A DNA stretch of 64,000 bases from Colletes latitarsis (GCF_051014445.1 NW_027488370.1:6758001-6822000); one strand, 5' to 3'. Shown: positions 10,201 through 20,779, counted from the first letter of the stretch. Numbers and translations: made by a program. The notes: generated from the letters alone by a model not told the origin.

Positions 10201-10403
10201 CGGACGTGGTGCACGCCATGCTCGGCAGCGAGGAGAAGTGGAGGGCCGTGGCCTCCTTCTGCGAGAACGTAATGTTGCAGAAGGAGGCCGCGGGGAGGGA
10301 GCGCGAGCTTCAGCGGCGCGCAGAAGCTCGCGCTCGTGCGGTGGCCCGAGGTCGTCGCCCGGTCGCGAGGCGTCGCGGGCGGCCGCCTCGGCGTGGCGGA
10401 TGA
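7221..10403 (+). CDS. ORF2: AP endonuclease-reverse transcriptase, R1 clade
   Basis: 1060 aa, near the usual R1-clade length. Endonuclease at about 5-210: QANLN with N10, E37 in AAEPY, GDFN with D125 and N127, SIVD with S172 and D175, and LSDHR with S200, D201 and H202, so the key residues are present. Reverse transcriptase at about 440-760: RNTAPGPDG at 442-450, first catalytic Asp D577 in SLDIANAF, YADD at 665-668, then VHKTE and YLGLILD. Residue 636 is Glu in GVPQESVLG, where a near-invariant Gly is expected. The C-terminal finger is CX2CX8HX4C (C956, C959, H968, C973), followed by a very Arg-rich tail. No RNase H is seen. Known role: nicks the target and reverse-transcribes element RNA from the nick. 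The copy is open throughout but may be catalytically impaired. Confidence 0.95.
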   Translation: MPPRLLLQANLNHCRAAQDLMSQVLAEWGVGLAVAAEPYRVPDHPHWVGDADGLVATVWGGGDGSPPFSLLERGRGFVAVDWGGVAVVGCYISPRSGHAAFELYLAEVAACVQRYAARPVLVLGDFNAKSVAWGSPRTSVRGGILGDWAAGLDLRVLNRGSEHTCVRRYGGSIVDVGFATPNAVRMVSGWHVVAGAETLSDHRYIRMEVSAAASASRHGRLRGTPPRRWALRRLDKDALMAAALAATWPQGAAELPSIEEEVARLGALVAGICDAAMPRVGRASPRQAVYWWSDAIAELRVATVRARRQYTRARRRQRTGDGVARARAADDLYGAYRVARVALQVAIKRAKTQAWKELLQTLDDDPWGRPYKVVLNKLRPWAPPVTEGLDPRLLEDVVNTLFPIGERGPRPPAAAAVPVEWTAELGVTQEELAAAIRRLGVRNTAPGPDGVPGRVWVLTQGVLGADLRRLFDRCLRDGRFPPSWKVARMVLLRKEGRPAESPSAYRPICLLDEVGKLFERVIAARLVEHLSRGDPGLADCQFGFRGGRSTIDAIGRVRALSEAAVSRGGVALAISLDIANAFNTLPWEEIRRGLEYHRVPPCLRAVVGDYLRGRWIEYPGRDGDMRREVYCGVPQESVLGPLLWNIAYDSVLRAGLPDGVSTVCYADDTLVLAVGAHWGRAMRRAEEGSQRVVDRIRGMGMTVAVHKTEVIAFHSPRQDPPPPLIRVGGADIEVKPQIRYLGLILDSHWRFEKHFRCLVPRLERMVAALGRILPNLGGPAGRVRRLYVAMVQSVALYGAPVWADDLAASRRSMTMLRRVQRRMALRVVRGYRTMSHEAATVLAGMPPMDLLARSHAVMYRHRVDRRAGVGAVPGGQEPAWGDLKRQARQSVLLAWQERLALPTAGHRTVGAVRPLLKEWLDRGHGSLTYRLAQVFSGHGSFGRYLCRIGKEPTARCCHCDAEQDTADHTLEVCPAWEGERRVLVGVVGRDVSLPDVVHAMLGSEEKWRAVASFCENVMLQKEAAGRERELQRRAEARARAVARGRRPVARRRGRPPRRGG
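8930..8963 (+). other. Perfect 16-bp inverted repeat inside the reverse transcriptase catalytic core
   Basis: GGCATTGGCAATATCC is followed after two T by its exact reverse complement, GGATATTGCCAATGCC. It lies over codons for ALAISLDIANA, including the first catalytic Asp. G-rich sequence before it (GGGGAGGGGT) and C-rich after it (ACCCTCCCC) could lengthen the stem imperfectly. Codon bias alone does not explain 16 perfect pairs. Confidence 0.85.
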
Positions 10404-10628
10404 CCTAGGCTGGGAGGGGGGTCCTGAGGGGACCCTCCACCCGCCAGGCGGCGCCGGGTCGGACCGGTTGGGGGTAGGAGTGCCTCCCCCTACCGGTCCA
10501 ACGCAAGGGGAGGCACCCTCGGCGGTCTGGTGCGGCCATGAACGCCCGGCCGCCGAGGGGTGGAAACGGGGTCGCGGGCGGTTGCGAGTTGGGGCTCGCA
10601 GCCGCCACTAAACGCGGCCCCGGGACGG

Positions 10629-10665
10629 ATAGCGGCGGGATGGAGTGGCCCCGTCCCGCCGCTAT
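10629..10665 (+). other. 3' UTR stem-loop with perfect 12-bp arms
   Basis: ATAGCGGCGGGA at 10629-10640 pairs with TCCCGCCGCTAT at 10654-10665 across a 13-base loop. Confidence 0.8.
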
Positions 10666-10712
10666 GAGGCAGTGTGTCTACTGGGGGGACAGATTGTCCC
10701 CCCGGGGGATGG

Positions 10713-10724
10713 GCGCGAAAGCGC
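10713..10724 (+). other. Small GNRA-tetraloop hairpin in the 3' UTR
   Basis: GCGC, GAAA, GCGC: a four-pair stem closed by a GAAA tetraloop. GNRA loops are stable in RNA and often dock with a receptor or protein. The stem is short, so chance is possible. Confidence 0.5.
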
Positions 10725-10731
10725 GGGCACG

Positions 10732-10777
10732 GGGAGGATACCGGAAGAATGCTTCGAGCGATTCCCGGTATCCTCCC
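10732..10777 (+). other. 3' UTR stem-loop with perfect 13-bp arms
   Basis: GGGAGGATACCGG pairs with CCGGTATCCTCCC. The loop carries a further inner pair GAAT/ATTC, so the fold may reach about 17 pairs. It is the longest hairpin of the 3' UTR. Confidence 0.85.
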
Positions 10778-10919
10778 AAAGCGTGCCGAAGGGTCACCGT
10801 GGGGTTTTTAGTGGGTAGGTCCCGCGCCTGTCGTTGTACGGGCGCGGGGAATCCCACACACCCCTCCCACCTCTCCCCAAGGAGGTGGGAGGGAGTCTTT
10901 CGAAGATTTTCCCCACGAC

Positions 10920-10946
10920 AAAAAAAAAAAAAAAAAAAAAAAAAAA
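10920..10946 (+). other. Poly(A) tail of the retrotransposon
   Basis: 27 uninterrupted A, counting the last base of CACGACA, join directly to GTTAGG of the downstream target-site copy. A pure run of this length fits target-primed reverse transcription of a polyadenylated RNA and a recent insertion. No AATAAA signal is seen just upstream. Confidence 0.93.
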
Positions 10947-10960
10947 GTTAGGTCTGGGAT
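10947..10960. repeat. Target-site duplication, downstream copy
   Basis: Exact repeat of 4946-4959 (GTTAGGTCTGGGAT), after which the satellite continues in register. Confidence 0.95.
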
Positions 10961-13900
10961 AGGTCTGGGATTTGCCCTCATCAGACTCATACATTCGCGT
11001 TTTTCACATACTTGTTGAACAGATCCTGGGTTTTTTCTAGTTTGGGTCACGCAGTAATGTGGTACCACACTGAAACCGTCCATTAAACCTGGTCTTGATA
11101 AATATTTTAGAGGATAACGCATGTTAGGTCTGGGATAGGTCTGGGATTTGCCCTCATCAGACTCATACTTTCGCATATTTCTCATACTTCATGGCTAGAT
11201 CCTGAGCTATTTCTGGATTGGATCACGTAGTAATGTAGTATCACACTGAAACAGTCAATTAAACCTGGTTTCGATCAATATTTTAGACGATAACGGAAGT
11301 TAGGTCTGGGCGAGGTCTAGGATTTGCCCTCATCAGGCTCTTACTATCGCATATTTCTCATACTTCATGGCTAGATCCTGGGCTATTTCTGGATTGGATC
11401 ACGTAGTAAAGTGGTGTCACACTGAAACATTCAATGAAACCTGGTCTGGATAAATATTTTAGAGGATAACGCATCATAGGTCTGGGTTAGGTCTAAGATT
11501 TGCCCTCATCAGGCTCACAGTTTCGCGTTTTTCGCATACTTGTTGAACAGATCCTGGGTTTTTTCTGGTTTGGATCACGTAGTAATGTGGTGCCACACTA
11601 AAACAGTCAATGAAACCTGGTTTCGATCAATATTTTAGAGGATAACGCAAGTTAGGTCTGGGATAGGTCTGGGATTAGCCCTCATCAGACTCATACTTTC
11701 GCACACTTCACATACTCGATGACAAGATCCTGGGTTTTTTTCTGGTTTGGATCACGTAGTAATGTGTTTCCACACTGAAACCGTCCATTAAACCTGGTTT
11801 CGATCAATATTTTAGAGGATAACGCAAGTTAGGTCTGGGATAGGTCTGGGGTTTGCCCTCATCAGGCTCATACTTTCGCGTTTTTCACATACTAGTTGAA
11901 CAGATCCTGGGTTTTTTTCTGGTTTGGATCCCGTAGTAGTGTGGTACCACACTGAAACAGTCCATTAAACCTGGTTTCGCTCAATATTTTAGAGGATAAC
12001 GCATGTTAGGTCTAGGTCAGGCCTGGTTTTTTCACTCATCAGACTCATACTTTCGCATTCTTCACATACTTGTTGAACGGATCCTGGGTTTTTTCTAGTT
12101 TGGGTCACGCAGTAATGTGGTACCACACTGAAACCGTCCATTAAACCTGGTCTTGATAAATATTTTAGAGGATAACGCATGTTAGGTCTGGGATAGGTCT
12201 GGGATTTGCCCTCATCAGACTCATACTTTCGCATATTTCTCATACTTCATGGCTAGATCCTGAGCTATTTCTGGATTGGATCACGTAGTAATGTAGTATC
12301 ACACTGAAACAGTCAATTAAACCTGGTTTCGATCAATATTTTAGAGGATAACGCAAGTTAGGTCTGGGATAGGTCTGGGATTTGCCCTCATCAGGCTCAT
12401 ACTTTCGCGTTTTTCACATACTTGTTGAACAGGTCCTGGGTTTTTTCTGGCTTGGATCACGTAGTAGTGTGGTTCCACACTGAAACAGTCCATTAAACCT
12501 GGTTTGGATCAATATTTTAGGGGATAACGCATGTTAGGTCTAGGTTAGGTCTGGGATTTTCACTCATCAGACCCATACTTTCGCATTCTTTACATACTTG
12601 TTGAACGGATCCTGGGTTTTTTCTGGTTTGGATCTCGTAGTAATGTGGGACCACACTGAAACAATCAATTAAACCTGGTCTTGATAAATATTTTAGAGGA
12701 TAACGCATGTTAGGTCTGGGATAGGTCTGGGATTTGCCCTCATCTGACTCATACTTTCGCATATTTCTCATACTTCATGGCTAGATCCTGGGCTATTTCT
12801 GGATTGGATCACGTAGTAATGTGGTACCGCACTGAAACAGTCAATTAAACCTGGTTTCGATCAATATTTTAGAGGATAACGCAAGTTAGGTCTGGGATAG
12901 GTCTGGGATTTGCCCTATTCAGGCTCATACTTTCGCGTTTTTCACATACTTGTTGAACGGATCCTGGGTTTTTTCTGGTTTGGATCACGTAGTAATGTGG
13001 GACCACACTGAAACAGTCAATTAAACCTGGTTCCGACCAATATTTTAGAGAATAATTCATGTTAGGTCTAGGTTAGGTCTGGGATTTGCTCTCATCAGGC
13101 TCATTCTTTCGCATATTTCTCGTACTTGATGGCTAGATCCTGGGCTTTTTCTGGATTGCATCACGTAGTAATGAAGTACAACACTGAAACAGTCAATTAA
13201 ACCTGGTTTCCATCAATATTTTAGAGGACAAAGCGAGTTAGGTCTGGGATAGGTCTGGGATTTGCCCTCATCAGGCTCATACTTTCGGGTTTTTCACATA
13301 CTTGTTGAACAGATTCTCGGTTTTTTCTGGTTTGGATCCCGTAGTAGTGTGGTACCACACTGAAACAGTCCATTAAACCTGGTTTCGCTCATTATTTTAG
13401 AGGATAACGCATGTTAGGTCTAGGTCAGGCCTGGGATTTTCACTCATCAGACTCATACTTTCGCATTCTTCACATACTTGTTGAACGGATCCTGAGGTTT
13501 TTCTGGTTTGGATCACGTAGTAATGTGGGACCACACTGAAACAATCAATTAAACCTGGTCTTGATAAATATTTTAGAGGATAACGCATGTTAGGTCTGGG
13601 TTAGGTCTAGGATTTGCCCTCGTCAGGCTCATACTTTCGCATATTTCTCATACTTCATGGCTAGATCCTGGGCTATTTCTGGATTGGATCACGTAGTAAT
13701 GTGGTACCACACTGAAACAGTCAATTAAACCTGGTTTCGATCAATATTTTAGAGGATAACGCAAGTTAGGTCTGGGATAGGTCTGGGATTTGCCCTCATC
13801 AGGCTCATACTTTCGCGTTTTTCACATACTTGTTGAACAGATCCTGGGCTATTTCTGGATTGGATCACGTAGTAATGTGGTACCACACTGAAACTGTCAA

Positions 13901-16730
13901 TTAAACCTGGTTTCGATCAATATTTTAGAGGATAACGCATCTTAGGTCTGGGTTAGGTCTAAGATTTGCCCTCATCAGGCTCACAGTTTCGCGTTTTTCA
14001 CATACTTGTTGAACAGATCCTGGGTTTTTTTCTGGTTTGGATCACGTAGTAATGTGTTTCCACACTGAAACAGTCGACTAAACCTGGTTTCGATCAATAT
14101 TTTAGAGGATAACGCAAGTTAGGTCTGGGATAGGTCTGGGATTTGCCCTCATCAGAATCATACTTTCGCAAACTTCACATACTCGTTGAACAGATCCTGG
14201 GTTATTTTCTGGTTTGGATCACATAGTAATGTGGTACCACACTGAAACAGTCGATTAAACCAGGTTTCGATCAATATTTTTGAGGATAACGCATGTTAGG
14301 TCTAGGTTAGGCATGGGATTTTCACTCATCAGACTCATACTTTCGCATTCTTCACATACTTGTTGAACGGATCCTGGGGTTTTTCTGGTTTGGATCACGT
14401 AGTAATGTGGGACCACACTGAAACAATCAATTAAACCTGGTCTTGATAAATATTTTAGAGGACAACGCGAGTTAGGTCTGGGATAGGTCTGGGATTTGCC
14501 CTCATCAGGCTCATACTTTCGGGTTTTTCACATACTTGTTGAACAGATCCTGGGTTTTTTCTGGTTTGGATCCCGTAGTAGTGTGGTACCACACTGAAAC
14601 AGTCCATTAAACCTGGTTTCGCTCATTATTTTAGAGGATAACGCATGTTAGGTCTAGGTCAGGCCTGGGATTTTCACTCATCAGACTCATACTTTCGCAT
14701 TCTTCACATACTTGTTGAACGGATCCTGGGGTTTTTCTGGTTTGGATCACGTAGTAATGTGGGACCACACTGAAACAATCAATTAAACCTGGTCTTGATA
14801 AATATTTTAGAGGATAACGCAAGTTAGGCCTGGGATAGGTCTGGGATTTGCCCTCATCAGAATCATACTTTCGCACACTTCACATACTCGTTGAATAGAT
14901 CCTGGGTTATTTTCTGGTTTGGATCACATAGTAATGTGGTACCACACTGAAACAGTCGATTAAACCAGGTTTCGATCAATATTTTTGAGGATAACGCATG
15001 TTAGGTCTAGGTTAGGCATGGGATTTTCACTCATCAGACTCATTCTTTCGCATTCTTCACATACTTGTTGGACGGATCCAGGGTTTTTTCTAGTTTGGAA
15101 CACGTCGTAATGTGGGTCCACACTTGAAACAATCAATTAAACCTGGTCTTGATAAATATTTTAGAGGATAACGCATGTTAGGTCTGGGATAGGTCTGGGA
15201 TTTGCCATCATCAGACTCATACTTTCGCACACTTCACGTACTCGTTGAACAGATCCTGGGTTATTTTCTAGCTGGGATCAGTAGTAATGTGGTACCACTC
15301 TGAGACATTCGATTAAACCAGGTTTTGATCAATATTTTTGAGGATAACACATGTTAGGTCTAGGTTAGGCTTGGGATTTTCACTCATCAGACTCATACTT
15401 TCGCATTCTTCACATACTTGTTGAACGGATCCTGGGGTTTTTCTGGTTTGGTTCACGTAGTAACGTGGTACCACACTGAAAGATTCAATTAAACCTGGTC
15501 TTGATAAATATTTTAGAGGATAACGCATGTTAGGTCTGGGTTAGGTCTAGGATTTGCCCTCATCAGGCTCATACTTTCGCATATTTCTCATACTTCATGG
15601 CTAGATCCTGGGCTATTTCTGGATTGGATCACGTAGTAAAGTGGTACCACACTGAAACATTCAATGAAACCTGGTCTGGATAAATATTTTAGAGGATAAC
15701 GCATGTTAGGTCTGGGTTAGGTCTAGGATTTGCCCTCATCAGGCTCATACTTTCGCATATTTCTCATACTTCATGGCTAGATCCTGGGCTATTTCTGGAT
15801 TGGATCACGTAGTAAAGTGGTACCACACTGAAACCGTCCATTAAACCTGGTCTTGATAAATATTTTAGAGGACAACGCAAGTTAGGTCTAGGTAAGGCCT
15901 GAGATTTTCACTGATCAGACTCATACATTCGCATTCTTCACATACTTGTTGAACGGACCCTGGGTTTTTTCCGGTTTGGATCACGTAGTAATGTGGTACC
16001 ACACTGAAACATTCAATTAAACCTGGTCTTGATAAATATTTTAGAGGATAACGCATGTTAGGTCTGGGTTACGTCTAGGATTTGCCCTCGTCAGGCTCAT
16101 ACTTTCGCATATTTCTCATACTTCATGGCTAGATCCTGGGCTATTTCTGGATTGGATCACGTAGTAATGTGGTACCACACTGAAACTGTCAATTAAACCT
16201 GGTTTCGATCAATATTTTAGAGGATAACGCAAGTTAGGTCTGGGATAGGTCTGGGATTTGCCCTCATCAGGCTCATACTTTCGCGTTTTTCACATACTTG
16301 TTGAACGGATCCTGGGTATTTTCTGGTTTGGATCACGTAGTAATGTGGTACCACACTGAAACAGTCCATTAAACCTGGTTTGGATCAATATTTTAGAGGA
16401 TAACGCATGTTAGGTCTAGGTTAGTTCTGGGATTTTCACTCATCAGACCCATACTTTCGCATTCTTCACATACTTGTTGAACGGATCCTGGGTTTTTTCT
16501 GGTTTGGATCACGTAGTAATGTGGTACCACACTGAAACTGTCAATTAAACCTGGTTTCGATCAATATTTTAGAGGATAACGCATGTTAGGTCTGGGTTAG
16601 GTCTAGGATTTGCCCTCATCAGGCTCATACTTTCGCATATTTCTCATACTTCATGGCTAGATCCTGGGCTATTTCTGGATTGGATCACGTAGTAAAGTGG
16701 TACCACACTGAAACCGTCCATTAAACCTGG
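10961..16730. repeat. Satellite array, subfamily A (right flank)
   Basis: The same 176-bp subfamily A monomers continue after the insertion. Local duplications are visible: a variant pair (TTCTAGTTTGGGTCACGCAG with CTGAAACCGTCC) at 11,028-11,115 recurs at 12,084-12,171, six monomers apart. No gene is visible, and short frames here are by-products of the repeat. The switch to subfamily B falls at GGTAGCGATTAA near 16,730. Confidence 0.96.
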
Positions 16731-17759
16731 TAGCGATTAATATTTTAGAGGATAACGCCGGTTATGTCTCGGTTAGGTCAGGGATTTGCCCTCATCTGGC
16801 TCGTACTTTCGCATTTATCGCATACTTGTTGGCCAGATCCTGGCCTTTTTCTGGCTTGTATCACGTAGTAATTTGGTACCACACTGAAACAGTCAATCAA
16901 ACCTGATTCCGATTAATATTTTAAAGGATAACGCCGGTTATGTCTGGGTTATGTCTGGTATTTGCCCTCATCTGGCTCGTACTTTCGCATTTTTCGCATA
17001 CATGTAGGCTAGATCCTGGCCTTTTTCTGGTTTGGATCACGTAGTAATGCGGTACCACACCGAAACAGTCAATTAAACCTGGTAGCGATTAATATTTTAG
17101 AGGATAACGCCGGTTATGTCTCGGTTAGGTCAGGGATTTGCCCTCATCTGGCTCGTACTTTCGCATTTATCGCATACTTGTTGGCCAGATCCTGGCCTTT
17201 TTCTGGCTTGTATCACGTAGTAATTTGGTACCACACTGAAACAGTCAATCAAACCTGATTCCGATTAATTTTTTAGAGGATAACGCCGGTTATGGCTGGG
17301 TTAGGTCTGGGATTTGCCGTCATCTTGCTCGTGCTTTCGTATTTTTCGCATACTTGTTGGTCAGATCCTGGGTTTTTTCTGGTTTGGATCCCGTCGTAAT
17401 GTGGTTCCACACCGAAGCAGTCAATTAAACCTGGTTGCGATTAATATTTTAGACGACAACGCCGGGTATGCCTCGGTTAGGTCAGGGATTTGCCCTCATC
17501 TGGCTCGTACTTTCGCATTTTTCGCATACTTGTTGGCCAGATCCTGGCCTTTTTCTGGCTTGGACCACGTAGTAATGTGGTATCACACTGAAACAGTCAA
17601 TTAAACCTGGCTCCGATTAATATTTTAGAGGATAACGCCGGTTATGGCTGGGTTTGGTCTGGTATTTGCCCTCATCTGGCTCGTACCTTCGCATTTTTCG
17701 CTTACTTGTTGGCCAGATCCTGGCCTTTTTCTGGCTTGGACCACGTTGTAATGTGGTAC

Positions 17760-19705
17760 CACACTGAAACAGTCAATAGAATCTAGTTCCGATTAATATT
17801 TTAGAGGATAACGCCGGTTATGGCTGGGTTAGGTCTGGGATTTGCCGTCATCTGGCTCGTATTTTCGTTTTTTTCGCATACTTGTTGACCAGATCCTGGC
17901 CTTTTCCTGGCTTTGACCACGTAGTAATGTGGTATCACACTGAAACAGTCAATTAAACCTGGTTGCGATTAATATTTTAGAGGATAACGCCGGTTATCTC
18001 TCGGTTAGGTCTGGGATTTGTCCTCATCTGGCTCATACTTTCGCATTTCTCGCTTACTTGTTGGCAAGATCCTCGGCTTTTTTTGGTTTGGATCACGTAG
18101 TAATGTGGTACCACACTGAAACAGTCAATTAAACCTGGTTCCGATTAATATTTTAGAGGATAACGCTGGTTATGCCTGGGTTAGTTCTGGTATTTGCAAT
18201 CATCTGGCTCGTACTTTCGCATTTTTCGCATACTTGTTGGCAAGATTCTGGGCTCTTTTTAGTTTGGATCACGTAGTAATGTGGTACCACACTGAAACAG
18301 TCAATTAAACCTGGTTCCGATTAATATTTTAGAGGATAACGCCGGTTATGTCTGGGTTAGGTCTGGTATTTGCCCTCATCTGGTTCGTACTTTCGCATTT
18401 TTCGCATACTTGTTGGCCAGATCCTGGCCTTTTTCTGTTTTGGATCACGTAGTAATGCGGTACCACACCGAAACAGTCAATTAAACCTGGTAGCGATTAA
18501 TATTTTAGAGGATAACGCCGGTTATGTCTCGGTTAGGTCTGGGATTTGCCCTCATCTGGCCCGTACTTTCGCATTTTTCGCATACTTGTTGGCCAGATCC
18601 TGGCGTTTTTCTGGTTTGGATCACGTAGTAATGCGGTACCACAGCGGAACAGTCAATTAAACCTGGTTCCGATTAATATTTTAGAGGATAACGCCGGTTA
18701 TGTCTGGGTTATGTCTGGTATTTGCCCTCATCTGGCTCGTACTTTCGCATTTTTCGCATACATGTAGGCAAGATCCTGGCCTTTTTCTGGTTTGGATCAC
18801 GTAGTAATGCGGTACCACACCGAAACAGTCAATTAAACCTGGTAGCGATTAATATTTTAGAGGATAACGCCGGTTATGTCTCGGTTAGGTCAGGGATTTG
18901 CCCTCATCTGGCTCGTACTTTCGCATTTATCGCATACTTGTTGGCCAGATCCTGGCCTTTTTCTGGCTTGTATCACGTAGTAATTTGGTACCACACTGAA
19001 ACAGTCAATCAAACCTGATTCCGATTAATTTTTTAGAGGATAACGCCGGTTATGGCTGGGTTAGGTCTGGGATTTGCCGTCATCTTGCTCGTGCTTTCGT
19101 ATTTTTCGCATACTTGTTGGTCAGATCCTGGGTTTTTTCTGGTTTGGATCCCGTCGTAATGTGGTTCCACACCGAAGCAGTCAATTAAACCTGGTTGCGA
19201 TTAATATTTTAGACGACAACGCCGGCTATGGCTCGGTTAGGTCAGGGATTTGCCCTCATCTGGCTCGTACTTTCGCATTTTTCGCATACTTGTTGGCCAG
19301 ATCCTGGCCTTTTTCTGGCTTGGACCACGTAGTAATGTGGTATCACACTGAAACAGTCAATTAAACCTGGTTGCGATTAATATTTTAGAGGATAACGCCG
19401 GTTATCTCTCGGTTAGGTCTGGGATGTGTCCTCATCTGGCTCATACTTTCGCATTTCTCGCTTACTTGTTGGCAAGATCCTCGGCTTTTTTTGGTTTGGA
19501 TCACGTAGTAATGTGGTACCACACTGAAACAGTCAATTAAACCTGGTTCCGATTAATATTTTAGAGGATAACGCTGGTTATGTCTGGGTTAGTTCTGGTA
19601 TTTGCAATCATCTGGCTCATACTTTTGCAATTTTCGCGTACTTGTTGGCCAGATCTTGGGTTTTTTGTGGTTTGGATCCCGTCGTAATCTGGTTCCACAC
19701 TGAAA
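17760..19705. repeat. Higher-order duplication, left copy (offset 5281)
   Basis: Matches 23,041-24,986 with shared rare variants (CAATAGAATCTAGTTCC, GATTCTGGGCTCTTTTTAG, GGGATGTGTCCTC). The offset is 30 monomers plus 1 bp. A monomer near 24,003 differs in type from its partner near 18,722, so the copies are mosaic. Confidence 0.75.
18511..18686. repeat. Representative subfamily B monomer
   Basis: One 176-bp unit from GATAACGCCGGTTATG. The next anchor is at 18,687. Many B monomers carry the dyad GGCCAG-ATC-CTGGCC in the middle, but this one reads GGCCAGATCCTGGCG, one base off at the last position. Confidence 0.9.
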
Positions 19706-19740
19706 CAGTCAATTAAACCTGGTTCCGATTAATATTTTAG

Positions 19741-20779
19741 AGGATAACGCATGTTAGGTCTAGGTTAGTTCTGGGATTTTCACTCATCAGACCCATACTT
19801 TCGCATTCTTCACATACTTGTTGAACGGATCCTGGGTTTTTTCTGGTTTGGATCACGTAGTAATGTGGGACCACACTGAAACAATCAATTAAACTTGCTC
19901 TTGATAAATATTTTAGAGGATAACGCATGTTAGGTGTGGGATAGGTCTGGGATTTGCCCTCATCAGACTCATACTTTCGCATATTTCTCATACTTCATGG
20001 CTAGATCCTGGGCTATTTCTGGATTGGATCACGTAGTAATGTGGTACCACACTGAAACAGTCAATTAAACCTGGTTTCGATCAATATTTTAGAGGATAAC
20101 GCAAGTTAGGTCTGGGATAGGTCTGGGATTTGCCCTCACCAGGCTCATACTTTCGCGTTTTTCACATACTTGTTGAACAGATCCTGGGCTATTTCTGGAT
20201 TGGATCACGTAGTAATGTGGTACCACTGAAACTGTCAATTAAACCTGGTTTCGATCAATATTTTAGAGGATAACGCATCTTAGGTCTGGGTTAGGTCTAA
20301 GATTTGCCCTCATCAGGCTCACAGTTTCGCGTTTTTCACATACTTGTTGAACAGATCCTGGGTTTTTTCTGGTTTGGATCACGTAGTAATGTGGTACCAC
20401 ACTAAAACAGTGAATTAAACCTGGTTTCGATCAATATTTTAGAGGATAACGTAAGTTAGGTCTGGGATAGGTCTGGGATTAGCCCTCATCAGACTCATAC
20501 TTTCGCACACTTCACATACTCGATGACAAGATCCTGGGTTTTTTTCTGGTTTGGATCACGTAGTAATGTGTTTCCACACTGAAACAGTCGATTAAACCTG
20601 GTTTCGATCAATATGTTAGAGGATAACGCAAGTTAGGTCTGGGATAGGTCTGGGATTTGCCCTCATCAGAATCATACTTTCGCACACTTCACATACTCGT
20701 TGAACAGATGCTGGGTTATTTTCTGGTTTGGATCACATAGTAATGTGGTACCACACTGAAACAGTCAATTAAACCTGGT
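19741..20779. repeat. Subfamily A island 1 inside subfamily B
   Basis: About six A-type monomers lie in register between B monomers. A 2-bp deletion (TACCACTGAAACTG, near 20,222) is shared with island 2 at offset 5809. Confidence 0.9.

Larger units (their letters stand above)
10404..10919 (+). other. 3' UTR of the retrotransposon: chain of GC-rich stem-loops
   Basis: This 516-base stretch has no frame that looks coding. It holds consecutive hairpins at 10416-10438, 10461-10499, 10516-10559, 10577-10606, 10629-10665, 10683-10703, 10713-10724, 10732-10777, 10811-10857, 10862-10893 and 10896-10906. Several arms are perfect: 12 bp (ATAGCGGCGGGA), 13 bp (GGGAGGATACCGG) and 11 bp (CCCTCCCACCT). 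In the clade, 3' UTR structure can be the site that ORF2 protein recognises to start reverse transcription. Confidence 0.85.
4960..10946 (+). mobile_element. Full-length R1-clade non-LTR retrotransposon inserted in the satellite
   Basis: A 5987-bp GC-rich block inside AT-richer satellite. In order it holds a 5' UTR, ORF1 with three zinc knuckles, ORF2 with AP endonuclease, reverse transcriptase and a C-terminal CCHC finger, a 3' UTR and 27 A. It has no terminal repeats and no RNase H domain. A perfect 14-bp target-site duplication flanks it. The two-ORF plan, AP endonuclease and CX2CX8HX4C finger are those of the R1 clade (R1, TRAS, SART, Waldo, RT families). I cannot name the family. Uninterrupted frames, intact duplication and long pure A tail suggest a young insertion. 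Confidence 0.95.
16731..19740. repeat. Satellite array, subfamily B (first block)
   Basis: 176-bp monomers of a second subfamily: GATAACGCCGGTTATG, CCCTCATCTGGCTCGTAC, TTTCGCATTTTTCGCATAC, and GGCCAGATCCTGGCC in many copies. Compared with A, the 5' half and middle differ while the GATCACGTAGTAATG to AATATTTTAGAG half is largely shared. Variant starts include GCTGGTTATG and ACGACAACGCC. Confidence 0.96.

Noticed and set aside
4960..10946. rDNA-inserted R1 element at the 28S site
   Set aside because: The flanks are satellite, not 28S rDNA, and the 14-bp target duplication is satellite sequence. Only clade-level similarity to R1 is supported.
12517..12771. Minus-strand frames of 63-85 codons in A monomers, some with a true ATG
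   Set aside because: They are antisense readings of the satellite repeated many times, with stops moving as monomers vary. There is no sign of protein-level constraint.
18571..18600. CENP-B box in the satellite monomer
   Set aside because: TTTCGCATTTTTCGCATAC has TTCG, but the required spaced A and CGGG core is absent on both strands.
18370..18660. Recurring + strand open frames of about 73-104 codons every 176 or 352 bp through the B array
   Set aside because: They begin at TTG in TTTGCCCTCATC, not ATG, and simply follow the monomer. 176 is not a multiple of 3, so successive monomers are read in different frames. No known protein family is recognisable.
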